Shown piece after piece: positions 33,156 through 41,230 of a stretch of DNA of 41,230 bases. A program made the position numbers and the translations under genes. Location: NCBI GenBank assembly GCA_044432865.1, contig JAWXUF010000006.1, positions 1 to 41,230 of the forward strand, in the 5' to 3' direction. Positions within the stretch are counted from its first letter, which is position 1; every line of letters starts with the position of its first letter. This DNA is from JAWXUE01 sp044432865. Its GTDB lineage: Bacteria; Bacillota_I; Bacilli_A; Acholeplasmatales; Anaeroplasmataceae. The notes under the pieces are model-generated. The model saw only the letters and a list, made by a program, of their open reading frames with translations, did no database searches and was not told the origin of the DNA.

Positions 33156-35225
33156 TTATTTTTTATCTATTTCTTTTTTTAATTTAATATTTTCGTTCAT
33201 AGAAATAACTGAAGATGTATTTTTCAGTTTATTTACTAATTCATCTTTTTTTGATTGTTTACTAATAAAATTAATAGCATCAGATACTAACCTTTTATTT
33301 TTACTATCATCAGTAATAATATTTACATACTCAATAATTTCTTCAAATTCTTTGTTACTCTCATTATTCTTTATAAAATCATTCCAAATACCTTGTTTTG
33401 ATATACCTGGATAATTTTCATATACATACATTAAATGAGAATACAACTGTCCATATACACTTGGCATTGAAGTTGAAAAATCATCATTACCATCTAATAG
33501 TTCATTAATATAGAAAACTAAATCATAGTTATATATTGCTAAACCTATTAATGTCTTACATGCTTCTTGTAATCCTTTAGCAATGTTATTTTGATTTGTA
33601 CTTTTTACGACATTTGTTTGATATGAATTATTGTTATAATTATTATTAATTGGTTTATTATTAATTGGTTGATTACTAGGACGATTATAATTCATAGGCG
33701 GCTCATACATAGGAGGTGCCATATTACTATAATCAGGTTGATAATCATTATAATTCATAGGTGGTGCATCAGGTATATAATCTGATACTACTTGATTTGC
33801 AATATCTGGAGGTGGAGCCATGTTAGCATATACATCAGCAGGCACCTCATTATACACCGGTTTTGAATTGTAATTATTCATATTATAATTCGGTGGTTGA
33901 TTATAATTTTGAAAGTTTTTAGGAGCTACTTTTACTCCATTAAATAAATTATAATCTTTTAATAAACTGTCATAATTTATTTTTAAATCATTCGAAAGTT
34001 TATTAAATAATTGTTCTTTAATAGTATTTGAACTAAGTGTTTTAATATATTTAAATACATCATTCTTTATTTCTTCAACATGAACTAAGGAATAAATATT
34101 TTTATCAATAAAATAAGAATTATAAATAAATTCAATTGAATTTATTCTTTTATCAAATAATTCATTAAATGCTTCGACTGAATTTTGTGAAATAAACTCA
34201 TCAGGGTCAATTCCATTTGGTAATTGTAAAACATCAACATTAATTCCTTTTAACAAATTAATTGCTGTTTTAGTTGCTTTAATACCAGCATTGTCATTAT
34301 CATAAGCAAGCACAACATTACTAGCATACTTCTTAATTAATTTAACTTGATTACTTGTTAAAGCACTTCCTAAAGCACATATAACATCTTTATGATTAGC
34401 ATTAGATATTTTTATTACATCCATTTGCCCCTCACAAAGAATTACTCTTTTTGTTTTATTTATTTGACTTACAGCATTACTTAGATTATATAAATGATCA
34501 CCTTTACGATAAATAATAGTTTCCATTGTATTAACATATTTAGGACCATTACTTCCATCATATAATCTTCCAGAAAATGCTATTGTTTGGCCATTTTCAT
34601 TAGTAATAGGAAACATAATTCTATTCATAAATATATCATATAAACTTGTTCCATTATTTTTAACTAAACCAATTTCAATACAATCAATATCAAGGAATCC
34701 ATTGTCTATTAAAACTTTTGTTAATGTATCTTTTTTATCAGGTGCAAGTCCGATACCAAACATTTTAATAGTTTCTTCAGTTAAACCTCTTTTATACAAA
34801 TAGTCTAAAGCTTTTTTTCCTGATTTACTATTAAATAAATTGTACGTATAAAACTCTTGCGCAACTTGATATATATCGTAATATTTTTTATTTTTATCTT
34901 CTTTTTTAGGAGCAATATTTAAATCAACTTTAACTCCAGCTCTTTGTGCTAAAATACTAATTGCTTCATTAGTAGAAATCTTTTTTATTTTCTTTAAGAA
35001 AGTAACTGGATTTCCACCCCCCCCGCAACTCATACATTTAGCTATTTTTTTATCTACAGAAACAGAGAATGAAGGACTACTATCATCATGGAATGGACAT
35101 AAACCAAAGTATCCACTTCCTTTTTTGGTTAATTCTACGAATTCACCAACTAGACTAACCATATCTGTTTTATCAATTATTTCTTGAAATTTTTCATCGC
35201 TTACCATAATTTTATTTACAAACAA
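33156..35225 (-). CDS. dnaG: DNA primase
   Basis: About 689 residues. The zinc ribbon has Cys43, His46, Cys64 and Cys67 (CPFH and CMSC). The Toprim core has VILCEGQMDVI and LAYDNDNAGI, the metal-binding Glu and DxD. The linker (about 435-545) is very rich in Pro, Asn, Tyr and Met and looks disordered; a C-terminal helicase-binding helical domain follows. The G8 run in the zinc ribbon (C8 at 35017-35024) is unusual here. The start is ambiguous: TTG at 35225 lies 13 nt after GGAGG, and the ATG at 35207 (MVSDEKFQ) fits the family start but is farther from it. It makes RNA primers at the fork. Confidence 0.95.
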   Translation of the reverse strand: MFVNKIMVSDEKFQEIIDKTDMVSLVGEFVELTKKGSGYFGLCPFHDDSSPSFSVSVDKKIAKCMSCGGGGNPVTFLKKIKKISTNEAISILAQRAGVKVDLNIAPKKEDKNKKYYDIYQVAQEFYTYNLFNSKSGKKALDYLYKRGLTEETIKMFGIGLAPDKKDTLTKVLIDNGFLDIDCIEIGLVKNNGTSLYDIFMNRIMFPITNENGQTIAFSGRLYDGSNGPKYVNTMETIIYRKGDHLYNLSNAVSQINKTKRVILCEGQMDVIKISNANHKDVICALGSALTSNQVKLIKKYASNVVLAYDNDNAGIKATKTAINLLKGINVDVLQLPNGIDPDEFISQNSVEAFNELFDKRINSIEFIYNSYFIDKNIYSLVHVEEIKNDVFKYIKTLSSNTIKEQLFNKLSNDLKINYDSLLKDYNLFNGVKVAPKNFQNYNQPPNYNMNNYNSKPVYNEVPADVYANMAPPPDIANQVVSDYIPDAPPMNYNDYQPDYSNMAPPMYEPPMNYNRPSNQPINNKPINNNYNNNSYQTNVVKSTNQNNIAKGLQEACKTLIGLAIYNYDLVFYINELLDGNDDFSTSMPSVYGQLYSHLMYVYENYPGISKQGIWNDFIKNNESNKEFEEIIEYVNIITDDSKNKRLVSDAINFISKQSKKDELVNKLKNTSSVISMNENIKLKKEIDKK

Positions 35226-35249
35226 ATATTGTTTGAGTCCTCCTTTCTT

Positions 35250-36215
35250 CTATAACTTGTTTTTTAAATATCTCTCTAGTAATTTTAAAGAAGTATTTTT
35301 TCTTTGCCTAATTCTTTCAGAAGAAAGGTTGAATTTTTTAGCTATTGATTCAAATGTATGAATTTTATAACCATAAAGTCCATATGTCATAGCAATTATT
35401 TCTTTATTAATACCATCAAGTTTATTTACAGCTTCTTCTATAACTTTTTTATTAGACTCAATAATAGCATATTCAATAGGAGAAGTATTATTTTTATCAG
35501 AAATTGTACCTTGTAAAGTCAAATCGTCATTTCCTTTAACAAAAGAATCTAACGATTGGAAAGTAAATTCATATGATTTTAATTCTTCTACTTCTAATTC
35601 TTTAATATCTAATTTATTAGCTATTTCTTTATTAGTAGGTTTTCTGTTCAATTCAAAATTTAATTGAACTTCACACTTTTTAACTTTAGATAATTTTTCA
35701 TAGATATTAGTAGGCAACTTAATATCGCTACCTTTTTTTGAAATTCCACGTGTTATTGATTGTTTAATCCAAGCTGTTGCATACGTTGAAAATCTATATC
35801 CTAATTCATGATCAAATTTTTCTACTGCCTTAATTAGACCCATATTACCATCTTGAATTAATTCATCGAATGGCAAAGAAGACCATGAATACTTCTTAGC
35901 AATAGCAACTACATATTTTAAATTTGAATTAATCATTTTATCTTTTGCAATTTCCATATCAGAAATTATATTATTATGTTTATCAAAATCATCTTTACTA
36001 AGAGAATCATTTTTATAATTCTCTAATAATTCTAATCCACTTTTGATTTTAATTGCACATTCAATTTCTTCATCTTTATTTAATAAGGGATATTCACCTA
36101 TTTCTTTTAAATATAATGAAATTAATGTGTTATTAGCAAAGGCAAATGATTTATCTACATCTTTAACTAATGTTTCAACTTCTTCTTCAGTGATATCATT
36201 ATAAATTTCATTCAT
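35250..36215 (-). CDS. Second sigma-70 family factor (RpoD paralogue)
   Basis: A 321-residue protein lacking region 1.1. It has region 1.2 (LYLKEIGEYP), region 2 (KYVVAIAKKYSW, FDELIQDGNMGLIKAVEKFD, FSTYATAWIKQSITRG), region 3 and region 4 (TFESIAKKFNLSSERIRQRK). The region 2.4 and 4.2 recognition residues differ from those of rpoD, notably WIKQ for WIRQ and LSSERIRQRK for VTRERIRQIE, so it may read altered promoters. It lies between glyS and dnaG in the same operon (gaps of 24 nt). The start is the ATG at 36215 after GAGGTG. Group 2 (non-essential) sigma is the best guess; no anti-sigma gene is nearby. Confidence 0.88.
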   Translation of the reverse strand: MNEIYNDITEEEVETLVKDVDKSFAFANNTLISLYLKEIGEYPLLNKDEEIECAIKIKSGLELLENYKNDSLSKDDFDKHNNIISDMEIAKDKMINSNLKYVVAIAKKYSWSSLPFDELIQDGNMGLIKAVEKFDHELGYRFSTYATAWIKQSITRGISKKGSDIKLPTNIYEKLSKVKKCEVQLNFELNRKPTNKEIANKLDIKELEVEELKSYEFTFQSLDSFVKGNDDLTLQGTISDKNNTSPIEYAIIESNKKVIEEAVNKLDGINKEIIAMTYGLYGYKIHTFESIAKKFNLSSERIRQRKNTSLKLLERYLKNKL

Positions 36216-36239
36216 ATAATTCACCTCACATAACTTTTA

Positions 36240-37616
36240 TTAAAATTTAAGTTTCTCAGCAATATACGCTTCTAAATCATTTACGTTAACACTTACTTGT
36301 TGCATTGTGTCTCTATCTCTAATTGTTACCATATTATTATTTAACGTTTCATCATCTACTGTAATACAGAATGGAGTACCAATTGAATCACATCTTCTAT
36401 ATCTTTTACCAATAGTTTGAGTATCATCATAACTTACACTAAATGTTTTAGCTAAATTACTATAGATTTCTAATGCTTTTTCACCATGAATTTTTTTCAT
36501 TAATGGTAAAACAGTTGCTTTATAAGGAGCAAGAGCAGGAATTAATCTTAAAACTTCTCTTTCTTCATTTTCTAACTGTTCTTTTTCATAAGCATTAAAT
36601 AATACAGCTAATAAAAGTCTTTCAACTCCTACTGATGGTTCTACAACATATGGAATATATTTTTCATTTGTTGTTGGATCTAGATATTCTAAATTTTGTT
36701 TAGAGTGTTCCATATGAGTTTTTAAGTCATAATCAGTACGACTTGCAATACCCCATAATTCTCCAAATCCCCATGGGAATTTATATTCAATATCAGTTGT
36801 GGCATTAGAATAGAATGATAATTCATCTGCTTCATGTTCTCTTAATTTAATATTTTCTTTTTTAATTCCTAATGAATATAAAAAGTTAACACAATTATTT
36901 ACCCATGTATCAAACCATTCAATCTCTGTACCTGGTTTACAAAAGAATTCTAATTCCATTTGTTCAAATTCTCTTGTTCTAAAAATAAAGTTACCTGGTG
37001 TAATTTCATTTCTAAAACTTTTACCAATTTGTCCAATTCCGAATGGAACTTTTTTTCTTAATGAACGTACAACATTTTTATATTGTACAAAAATACCTTG
37101 TGCCGTTTCCGGTCTTAAATAAACAGCATTCTTTTCATCTTCGATAACACCTTGGTTTGTTTTAAACATTAAATTGAATTTTCTAATAGGTGTGTAATCA
37201 ATTTCACCACAATTTGGACACTTAACTTTATTTGTTATTAAAAAGTCCATTATAGCTTCATTTGATAAACCATCACCATTTACTTCACCTTTTGTGTGAT
37301 CTTCAATTAATTTATCTGCTCTATGTCTTGTGTTACAAGCTTTACAATCAGTTAAAGGATCACTAAACCCTCCAACATGTCCACTGGCAATCCACACTTG
37401 TGGATTCATTAATATTGCTGCATCTAATCCAACATTATTAACATCCTCTTGAATCATCTTTTTCCACCAAGCATTTTTGATGTTTTGTTTTAATAAAACT
37501 CCTAAAGGACCATAGTCCCAAGAATTTGCTAGGCCTCCATATATTTCACTCCCTTGAAATATATAACCTGTTTGTTTACAATAAGAAACTAATTCTTCTA
37601 AACTGAATTTGCTCAT
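36240..37616 (-). CDS. glyS: Glycyl-tRNA synthetase, single-chain class II type
   Basis: A 458-residue enzyme of the homodimeric type found in Firmicutes and Mollicutes. It has YIFQGSEIYGGLANSWDYGP at the N terminus, the motif 2 region FRNEI...FIFRTREFEQMELEFF, VEPSVGVERLLLAVL (motif 3) and a C-terminal anticodon-binding domain. Cys pairs (CKAC, CPNC) in the insertion may bind zinc. It heads the operon with the sigma factor, dnaG, rpoD and trmK. No T-box leader is visible in its short upstream region. Confidence 0.96.
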   Translation of the reverse strand: MSKFSLEELVSYCKQTGYIFQGSEIYGGLANSWDYGPLGVLLKQNIKNAWWKKMIQEDVNNVGLDAAILMNPQVWIASGHVGGFSDPLTDCKACNTRHRADKLIEDHTKGEVNGDGLSNEAIMDFLITNKVKCPNCGEIDYTPIRKFNLMFKTNQGVIEDEKNAVYLRPETAQGIFVQYKNVVRSLRKKVPFGIGQIGKSFRNEITPGNFIFRTREFEQMELEFFCKPGTEIEWFDTWVNNCVNFLYSLGIKKENIKLREHEADELSFYSNATTDIEYKFPWGFGELWGIASRTDYDLKTHMEHSKQNLEYLDPTTNEKYIPYVVEPSVGVERLLLAVLFNAYEKEQLENEEREVLRLIPALAPYKATVLPLMKKIHGEKALEIYSNLAKTFSVSYDDTQTIGKRYRRCDSIGTPFCITVDDETLNNNMVTIRDRDTMQQVSVNVNDLEAYIAEKLKF

Positions 37617-37647
37617 TTTAACCCTCCAATATATAGAAATACATTAT

Positions 37648-37676
37648 ATTATACCATAGAAGCATACTATTCCCAA
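37648..37676 (-). promoter_or_regulatory. Promoter of the glyS-sigma-dnaG-rpoD-trmK operon
   Basis: Minus-strand TTGGGA, 17-bp spacer, TATAAT with a TG one base upstream (extended -10). Confidence 0.68.
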
Positions 37677-37720
37677 TAACAAAATGAGTAAAATTGTAAA
37701 AAAATAATGAAATAAAACAA

Positions 37721-37752
37721 AAAAATCAAGATAATAAAATATCTTGATTTTT
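37721..37752 (-). terminator. Terminator of the DUF975 gene
   Basis: AAAAATCAAGATA and TATCTTGATTTTT form a 13-bp stem with a 6-nt loop. T runs on both strands. Confidence 0.87.
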
Positions 37753-37761
37753 TTATATTAA

Positions 37762-38328
37762 TTAATTTTGTTCCTTTAACTTTTCATAAAATAAAGCTTT
37801 AGTTGTTGCAACATATGGAGCAACATAAATTAAAGCAATACCAAATGTGAAAATACATAATAAATACCATCCGATAAACGATAATTCTAACATAAATAAA
37901 TCTAGTTTATGACCATCCATCATATATCTACTTTTTGTAATTGCTTCTCCCGAAGTCATTCCTGGATTATCAGCAATAATGTAATAAGTCATTGAATATG
38001 AGAAATACTTCACTATACGTATAGGTATAAATAATATATACCATAAAAATAAATATAAAAATTTCTTTAAAAATGCTGCAAGTGCAATAAAAAAATTTTT
38101 AAAACCATCAAAAAGATTTACAACTTCTACTTCTTCGCCTCTCGCAATTTTCATTGAAACAATTGTTAACCCTAATGTTAAAGGACCTAGAATAATAAAA
38201 GGACCGATTATTGTAATAAATGTGATTAAAGTAATTATAACCATAAGTATCGCCGAAATTACATACACCGCTTTTTTGCCTTTGATTTTATCTCTTGCAA
38301 TACTTTTAATTTCACTTCTATCTATCAT
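37762..38328 (-). CDS. DUF975 family integral membrane protein
   Basis: A 188-residue protein with the DUF975 opening RSEIKSIARDKIKGK and hydrophobic segments at about 20-55, 85-110 and 145-175. It also has the conserved motif NPGMTSGEAITKSRYMMDGHKLDLF. The family is common in Firmicutes and its role is unknown. The start is the ATG at 38328 after GAGGTG; the GTG at 38337 lies in that site. A promoter with TTGTAT, 17-bp spacer and TAAAAT (38377-38349) is in front, so it is its own unit after the transporter operon. Confidence 0.88.
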   Translation of the reverse strand: MIDRSEIKSIARDKIKGKKAVYVISAILMVIITLITFITIIGPFIILGPLTLGLTIVSMKIARGEEVEVVNLFDGFKNFFIALAAFLKKFLYLFLWYILFIPIRIVKYFSYSMTYYIIADNPGMTSGEAITKSRYMMDGHKLDLFMLELSFIGWYLLCIFTFGIALIYVAPYVATTKALFYEKLKEQN

Positions 38329-38348
38329 TTGAATCACCTCTTACACAT

Positions 38349-38377
38349 ATTTTAACATCATTGTATAAAATATACAA
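38349..38377 (-). promoter_or_regulatory. Promoter of the DUF975 gene overlapping a palindrome
   Basis: Minus-strand TTGTAT, 17-bp spacer, TAAAAT. The -35 half lies in TTGTATA-AAA-TATACAA (38361-38377), a perfect 7-bp inverted repeat, which could bind a regulator or weakly end the transporter transcript. Confidence 0.5.
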
Positions 38378-39322
38378 TTATCTTAAGCCTTTATCATAAG
38401 GAATACCAGCAGCCTTTGGAGCTTTAGAATTCTTAGATGAAACTGCTAAAATAATTAAACATGCAATAAATGGAAGCATATCATAAATATTTTTTGATAA
38501 TCCTAGATTTGCTAAGAACGGAATTTCTGAATATACAGATGATAATGCTTTGAAAAATGAGAAAAAGAATGCTGCGAATGCAATTCTTGTTGGCTTCCAT
38601 TGTCCAAATATCATTACTGCAAGGGCTAAGAATCCATATCCTGCAACTCCAGCACTTGATGTAAATCTAGAACTTGAAATTATACAGAAGATAGCTCCTC
38701 CTAATCCTGCTAAGGCACCTGAGATTAAAACCCCAGCATATCTATATTTAGCAACATTAATACCAGCTGAATCTGCTGCATGTGGATTTTCACCACAAGC
38801 TCTTATTTGTAAACCGAACTTTGTTTTATATAATACAAATGTTGATACCACAAGAACTATAATAGCAACAATTAAGAACCAGTTGAATCTTATACCAAAT
38901 AATTCAAAGAATAAATTTTCTCTTTCGATATCAATACTTGGATTTGTTGTACCTTGTGCAGCACCAACATTATTGTTAAATACTTTTACAATTACAACAG
39001 CTAATGCAAGTCCTAACACATTTAAAGCAGTCCCTCCGATTGTTTGATCTGCTTTCATATGTATCGATGCAAAACCTAATAGTAAGGAGAATATCATCCC
39101 TGATACACATGAACTTAATACTATAATTAAAATTTTTAAAATAAAATTTAAATCAACTGGAAGAAAATAAGTAACAATAACTCCTACGGTACCACCAACA
39201 ATCATAATACCTTCTAGTGCAATATTGATTACTCCAGATCTCTCAGAGAACATACCAGCGATTGCAACGATTAATAAAATAATTGCGTACATAGTCATTG
39301 ATGCAATAATTAAAGATATCAT
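38378..39322 (-). CDS. Nucleoside ABC transporter permease (NupQ-like)
   Basis: A 314-residue BPD_transp_2 permease with about eight membrane segments: GMFSERSGVINIALEGIM near the start, GINVAKYRYAGVLISGALAGLGGA in the middle, and GYGFLALAVMIFGQWKPTRI. This is the YufQ/NupQ pattern of BmpA-type nucleoside importers. Its first codon overlaps the last base of the partner permease gene (ATG/TAA). The C terminus ends with a short basic tail (PKAAGIPYDKGLR). Confidence 0.92.
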   Translation of the reverse strand: MISLIIASMTMYAIILLIVAIAGMFSERSGVINIALEGIMIVGGTVGVIVTYFLPVDLNFILKILIIVLSSCVSGMIFSLLLGFASIHMKADQTIGGTALNVLGLALAVVIVKVFNNNVGAAQGTTNPSIDIERENLFFELFGIRFNWFLIVAIIVLVVSTFVLYKTKFGLQIRACGENPHAADSAGINVAKYRYAGVLISGALAGLGGAIFCIISSSRFTSSAGVAGYGFLALAVMIFGQWKPTRIAFAAFFFSFFKALSSVYSEIPFLANLGLSKNIYDMLPFIACLIILAVSSKNSKAPKAAGIPYDKGLR

Positions 39323-40557
39323 TATTCATCACCATCCTTTTTAGCAAGTATTTCATTATCTTCTACTACTTCTTCGACATCAACAGTAGAACTATTTTTT
39401 GTCTCAACAACAACATTTTCTTTATTTTCATTACAACTAGAAACTAATAAAGTTTCATTGTTTTTTCTATTAAGAAATTTATGAATTTTAGTTTTGAAGA
39501 AAGAATTAAATGCACATAAATAAATTATCACTCCAAATATTAATGAAGCCATTTCAACTGGAAATACATTTTGATTAATAGTTGTACTACCTCTAGTTAA
39601 GAACGCTAATAAAAGTGCAGAGAATATCCCACCAACTGGATTTAATCCACCAATTAATGCTACAGATATTCCATCAAATCCCATTTGAGGTAACATTGAT
39701 GAAACATTTGGATTGTATGTACCAGAATTACTTAAAAAATATACACTAGCTGCAATACCAGCAAACATACCAGCACCAGCCATTGCTACTACTATATTCT
39801 TTTTATGATTTATACCAACATATTTGGCAGCATCTTTATTTAAACCACATGCTCTTAATTCATATCCATATTTTGTTTTTGTTAGGAAAACATGAGTTAA
39901 TATTGCAATTACAAATGCAATCAATAATCCGTATGTAACAATCGATGTCCCAGTAGAATCTAATCCAAACCAAGTAGGTATTACACCCCATCCTTCTACA
40001 TAAGATGTTGTAAAAGATGAACCATCATACATTGAAGTATTTTTAACAATATCATTAACTAAAAATAAAGCAATCCAGTTTGTCATAATAGATGAAATTA
40101 CTTCATTTACATTACAATATGTTTTTAAAAGCCCAGGAATAACTCCCCATAAAGCACCTAATGCTGCACCACATAAAATACATAGATACCAAGGTAATCC
40201 CCACATTAATGCAGGTATTAAACAACCAATTATACCCATTAAATATTGTCCAGCTACACCTATATTAAACAACCCACATTTAAATGCAAAAGTAACAGAT
40301 AATCCTACTAAAATAAGTGGAGCAGTGTTTGTTAATGCAATAGCAGTTGAAGATGGCAATATAAATGCACCCGTTAAGATGTCATAAAACCCTGTTATAC
40401 CAGAAGCTGGTTTGATCATAAGTAAAATACAAAGACCAATTGCCAAACCAATTACAATACATAATAAAGATGAGAAAATAGTTGATGCTTCTTCTGATTT
40501 AACAAATTTACTAGGAATTGCTTTTAAATCAGAAATATTTTTCCCTTTAATTGCCAT
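39322..40557 (-). CDS. Nucleoside ABC transporter permease (NupP-like)
   Basis: A 411-residue BPD_transp_2 permease with TFAFKCGLFNIGVAGQYLMG, NEVISSIMTNWIALFLVN, LRACGLNKDAAKYVGINHKK and GFDGISVALIGGLNP. Together these fit the YufP/NupP group. The last 65 residues are a long cytoplasmic tail ending in an acidic stretch (DVEEVVEDNEI). The start is the ATG at 40557, inside the end of the ATPase gene (11-nt overlap); the GTG at 40566 has no better Shine-Dalgarno. With the ATPase and the NupQ-like gene it forms the membrane part of the importer. Confidence 0.92.
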   Translation of the reverse strand: MAIKGKNISDLKAIPSKFVKSEEASTIFSSLLCIVIGLAIGLCILLMIKPASGITGFYDILTGAFILPSSTAIALTNTAPLILVGLSVTFAFKCGLFNIGVAGQYLMGIIGCLIPALMWGLPWYLCILCGAALGALWGVIPGLLKTYCNVNEVISSIMTNWIALFLVNDIVKNTSMYDGSSFTTSYVEGWGVIPTWFGLDSTGTSIVTYGLLIAFVIAILTHVFLTKTKYGYELRACGLNKDAAKYVGINHKKNIVVAMAGAGMFAGIAASVYFLSNSGTYNPNVSSMLPQMGFDGISVALIGGLNPVGGIFSALLLAFLTRGSTTINQNVFPVEMASLIFGVIIYLCAFNSFFKTKIHKFLNRKNNETLLVSSCNENKENVVVETKNSSTVDVEEVVEDNEILAKKDGDE

Positions 40558-41230
40558 TATCAACACCGCCTTTTTTCATTGCACCAGACATATATAGTCC
40601 TATTTCTTCTACATTAGTTTTTTTAGGATCTAACTCTCCAGCTATCTCCCCTTCATACATTACTATAATTCTATCAGCAAGTGCCATAACTTCTTCTAAC
40701 TCTAAAGAAACTAATAGTACACCTTTGTTTTCTTCTTTTTGCTTTAATAATTGATTATGAATGAATGAAATAGCCCCAACATCTAAACCTCTTGTTGGTT
40801 GTACAGCTATTAGTAAATCAGGATTCATATCAATCTCTCTTGCAATAATAGCTTTTTGTTGGTTACCACCACTCATACTTCTCGTTGGTGTTTTACCAAG
40901 TTGAGATGTTCTTATATCATATTTTTCAATTAATTCGTTAGAAAATTCTTCTATTTCTTTAAATTTCAAAAATCCATTTTTTGAAAATTGTTCTTTATAG
41001 TATTTTTGCAAAATCATATTATATTCTAAAGAATAATCAAGTACTAGTCCATGTTTATGTCTATCTTCTGGTATATGTGACATACCTTTGTTAAACCTAT
41101 TTCTAATATTAGATTTAGTAATATCTTCACCATTTAACACGACTTGTCCGCTAGATACTTTTTGTAATCCTGTTAATCCGTAAATTAACTCAGTTTGACC
41201 ATTCCCATCAATACCTGTAATACAAACAAT
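40547..41230 (-). CDS. Nucleoside ABC transporter ATPase (NupO-like), C-terminal part, runs off right edge
   Basis: The frame is open from the right edge to the stop at 40547 (227 codons visible). The visible part is the second ATP-binding domain: Walker A-like GIDGNGQTE at the edge, SGGNQQKAIIARE (signature), PDLLIAVQPTRGLD (Walker B region) and VSLELEEVMALADR (H-loop area, His replaced). Double-domain ATPases of this type energise BmpA-linked nucleoside uptake. The internal ATG at 41140 is not the true start. A substrate-binding BmpA gene would be expected upstream, outside the window. Confidence 0.93.
   Translation of the reverse strand: MVCITGIDGNGQTELIYGLTGLQKVSSGQVVLNGEDITKSNIRNRFNKGMSHIPEDRHKHGLVLDYSLEYNMILQKYYKEQFSKNGFLKFKEIEEFSNELIEKYDIRTSQLGKTPTRSMSGGNQQKAIIAREIDMNPDLLIAVQPTRGLDVGAISFIHNQLLKQKEENKGVLLVSLELEEVMALADRIIVMYEGEIAGELDPKKTNVEEIGLYMSGAMKKGGVDNGN

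Noticed and set aside
37617..37720. T-box riboswitch in front of glyS
   Set aside because: The untranslated leader is too short, and no T-box sequence or antiterminator structure is visible.

Overview
The window is an AT-rich chromosomal segment of a walled, low-GC Gram-positive bacterium. It looks like an uncultured Bacilli/Erysipelotrichia/RF39-like lineage. The grounds are murE-mraY-murD, ruvAB-queA-tgt, a dnaG-rpoD-trmK cluster, a single-chain glycyl-tRNA synthetase, DUF975 and a BmpA-type nucleoside ABC transporter. Standard code with TGA as stop fits: the DpnII-like nuclease gene ends in TGA. The exact lineage is inference.

Region 1 (1 to about 13,239) is an integrated, defence-loaded element that runs off the left edge. 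It carries two overlapping large serine recombinases (the second cut by the window start), a 51-codon ORF, and an ImmA/IrrE peptidase divergent from an XRE repressor across three operators. Next comes a 680-bp non-coding zone with large imperfect hairpins, an HNH nuclease boxed by inverted repeats and a structured RNA-like segment, and a leftward defence operon. That operon is dpnM, an Mrr-like nuclease, dpnA, R.DpnII, a DUF262 protein, a HEPN protein and a second DpnA-like methyltransferase. Upstream of it lie a small coiled-coil gene and a DUF4209 protein. The right edge cuts a ftsW-type gene just after its conserved PEPQTD codons, so the element appears to sit inside a cell-division gene.

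Region 2 (13,222-20,266) holds the ftsW 5' fragment and envelope genes: a membrane-anchored InlB-repeat protein, a glycosyltransferase-like/VTT fusion, an MBG-repeat lipoprotein and a GT4 glycosyltransferase.

Region 3 (20,453-28,304) has the ruvA-ruvB-queA-tgt operon, the murE-mraY-murD operon (with an unusual MraY motif) and a tRNA-Arg(UCU). Region 4 (28,384-41,230) has a large RCC1-propeller surface protein, a five-gene operon glyS / second sigma factor / dnaG / rpoD / trmK, a DUF975 membrane protein, and the 3' part of a nucleoside ABC transporter operon that runs off the right edge.

Most host genes are leftward, have strong Shine-Dalgarno sites and end at clear hairpin-T terminators. Several translation starts are moved downstream here because the longest ORF begins inside the Shine-Dalgarno. 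The most unusual parts are the ftsW insertion, the paired hairpins with a shared loop and compensatory stem changes, the HNH cassette, and the methyltransferase whose ribosome binding site lies inside a 22-bp hairpin.
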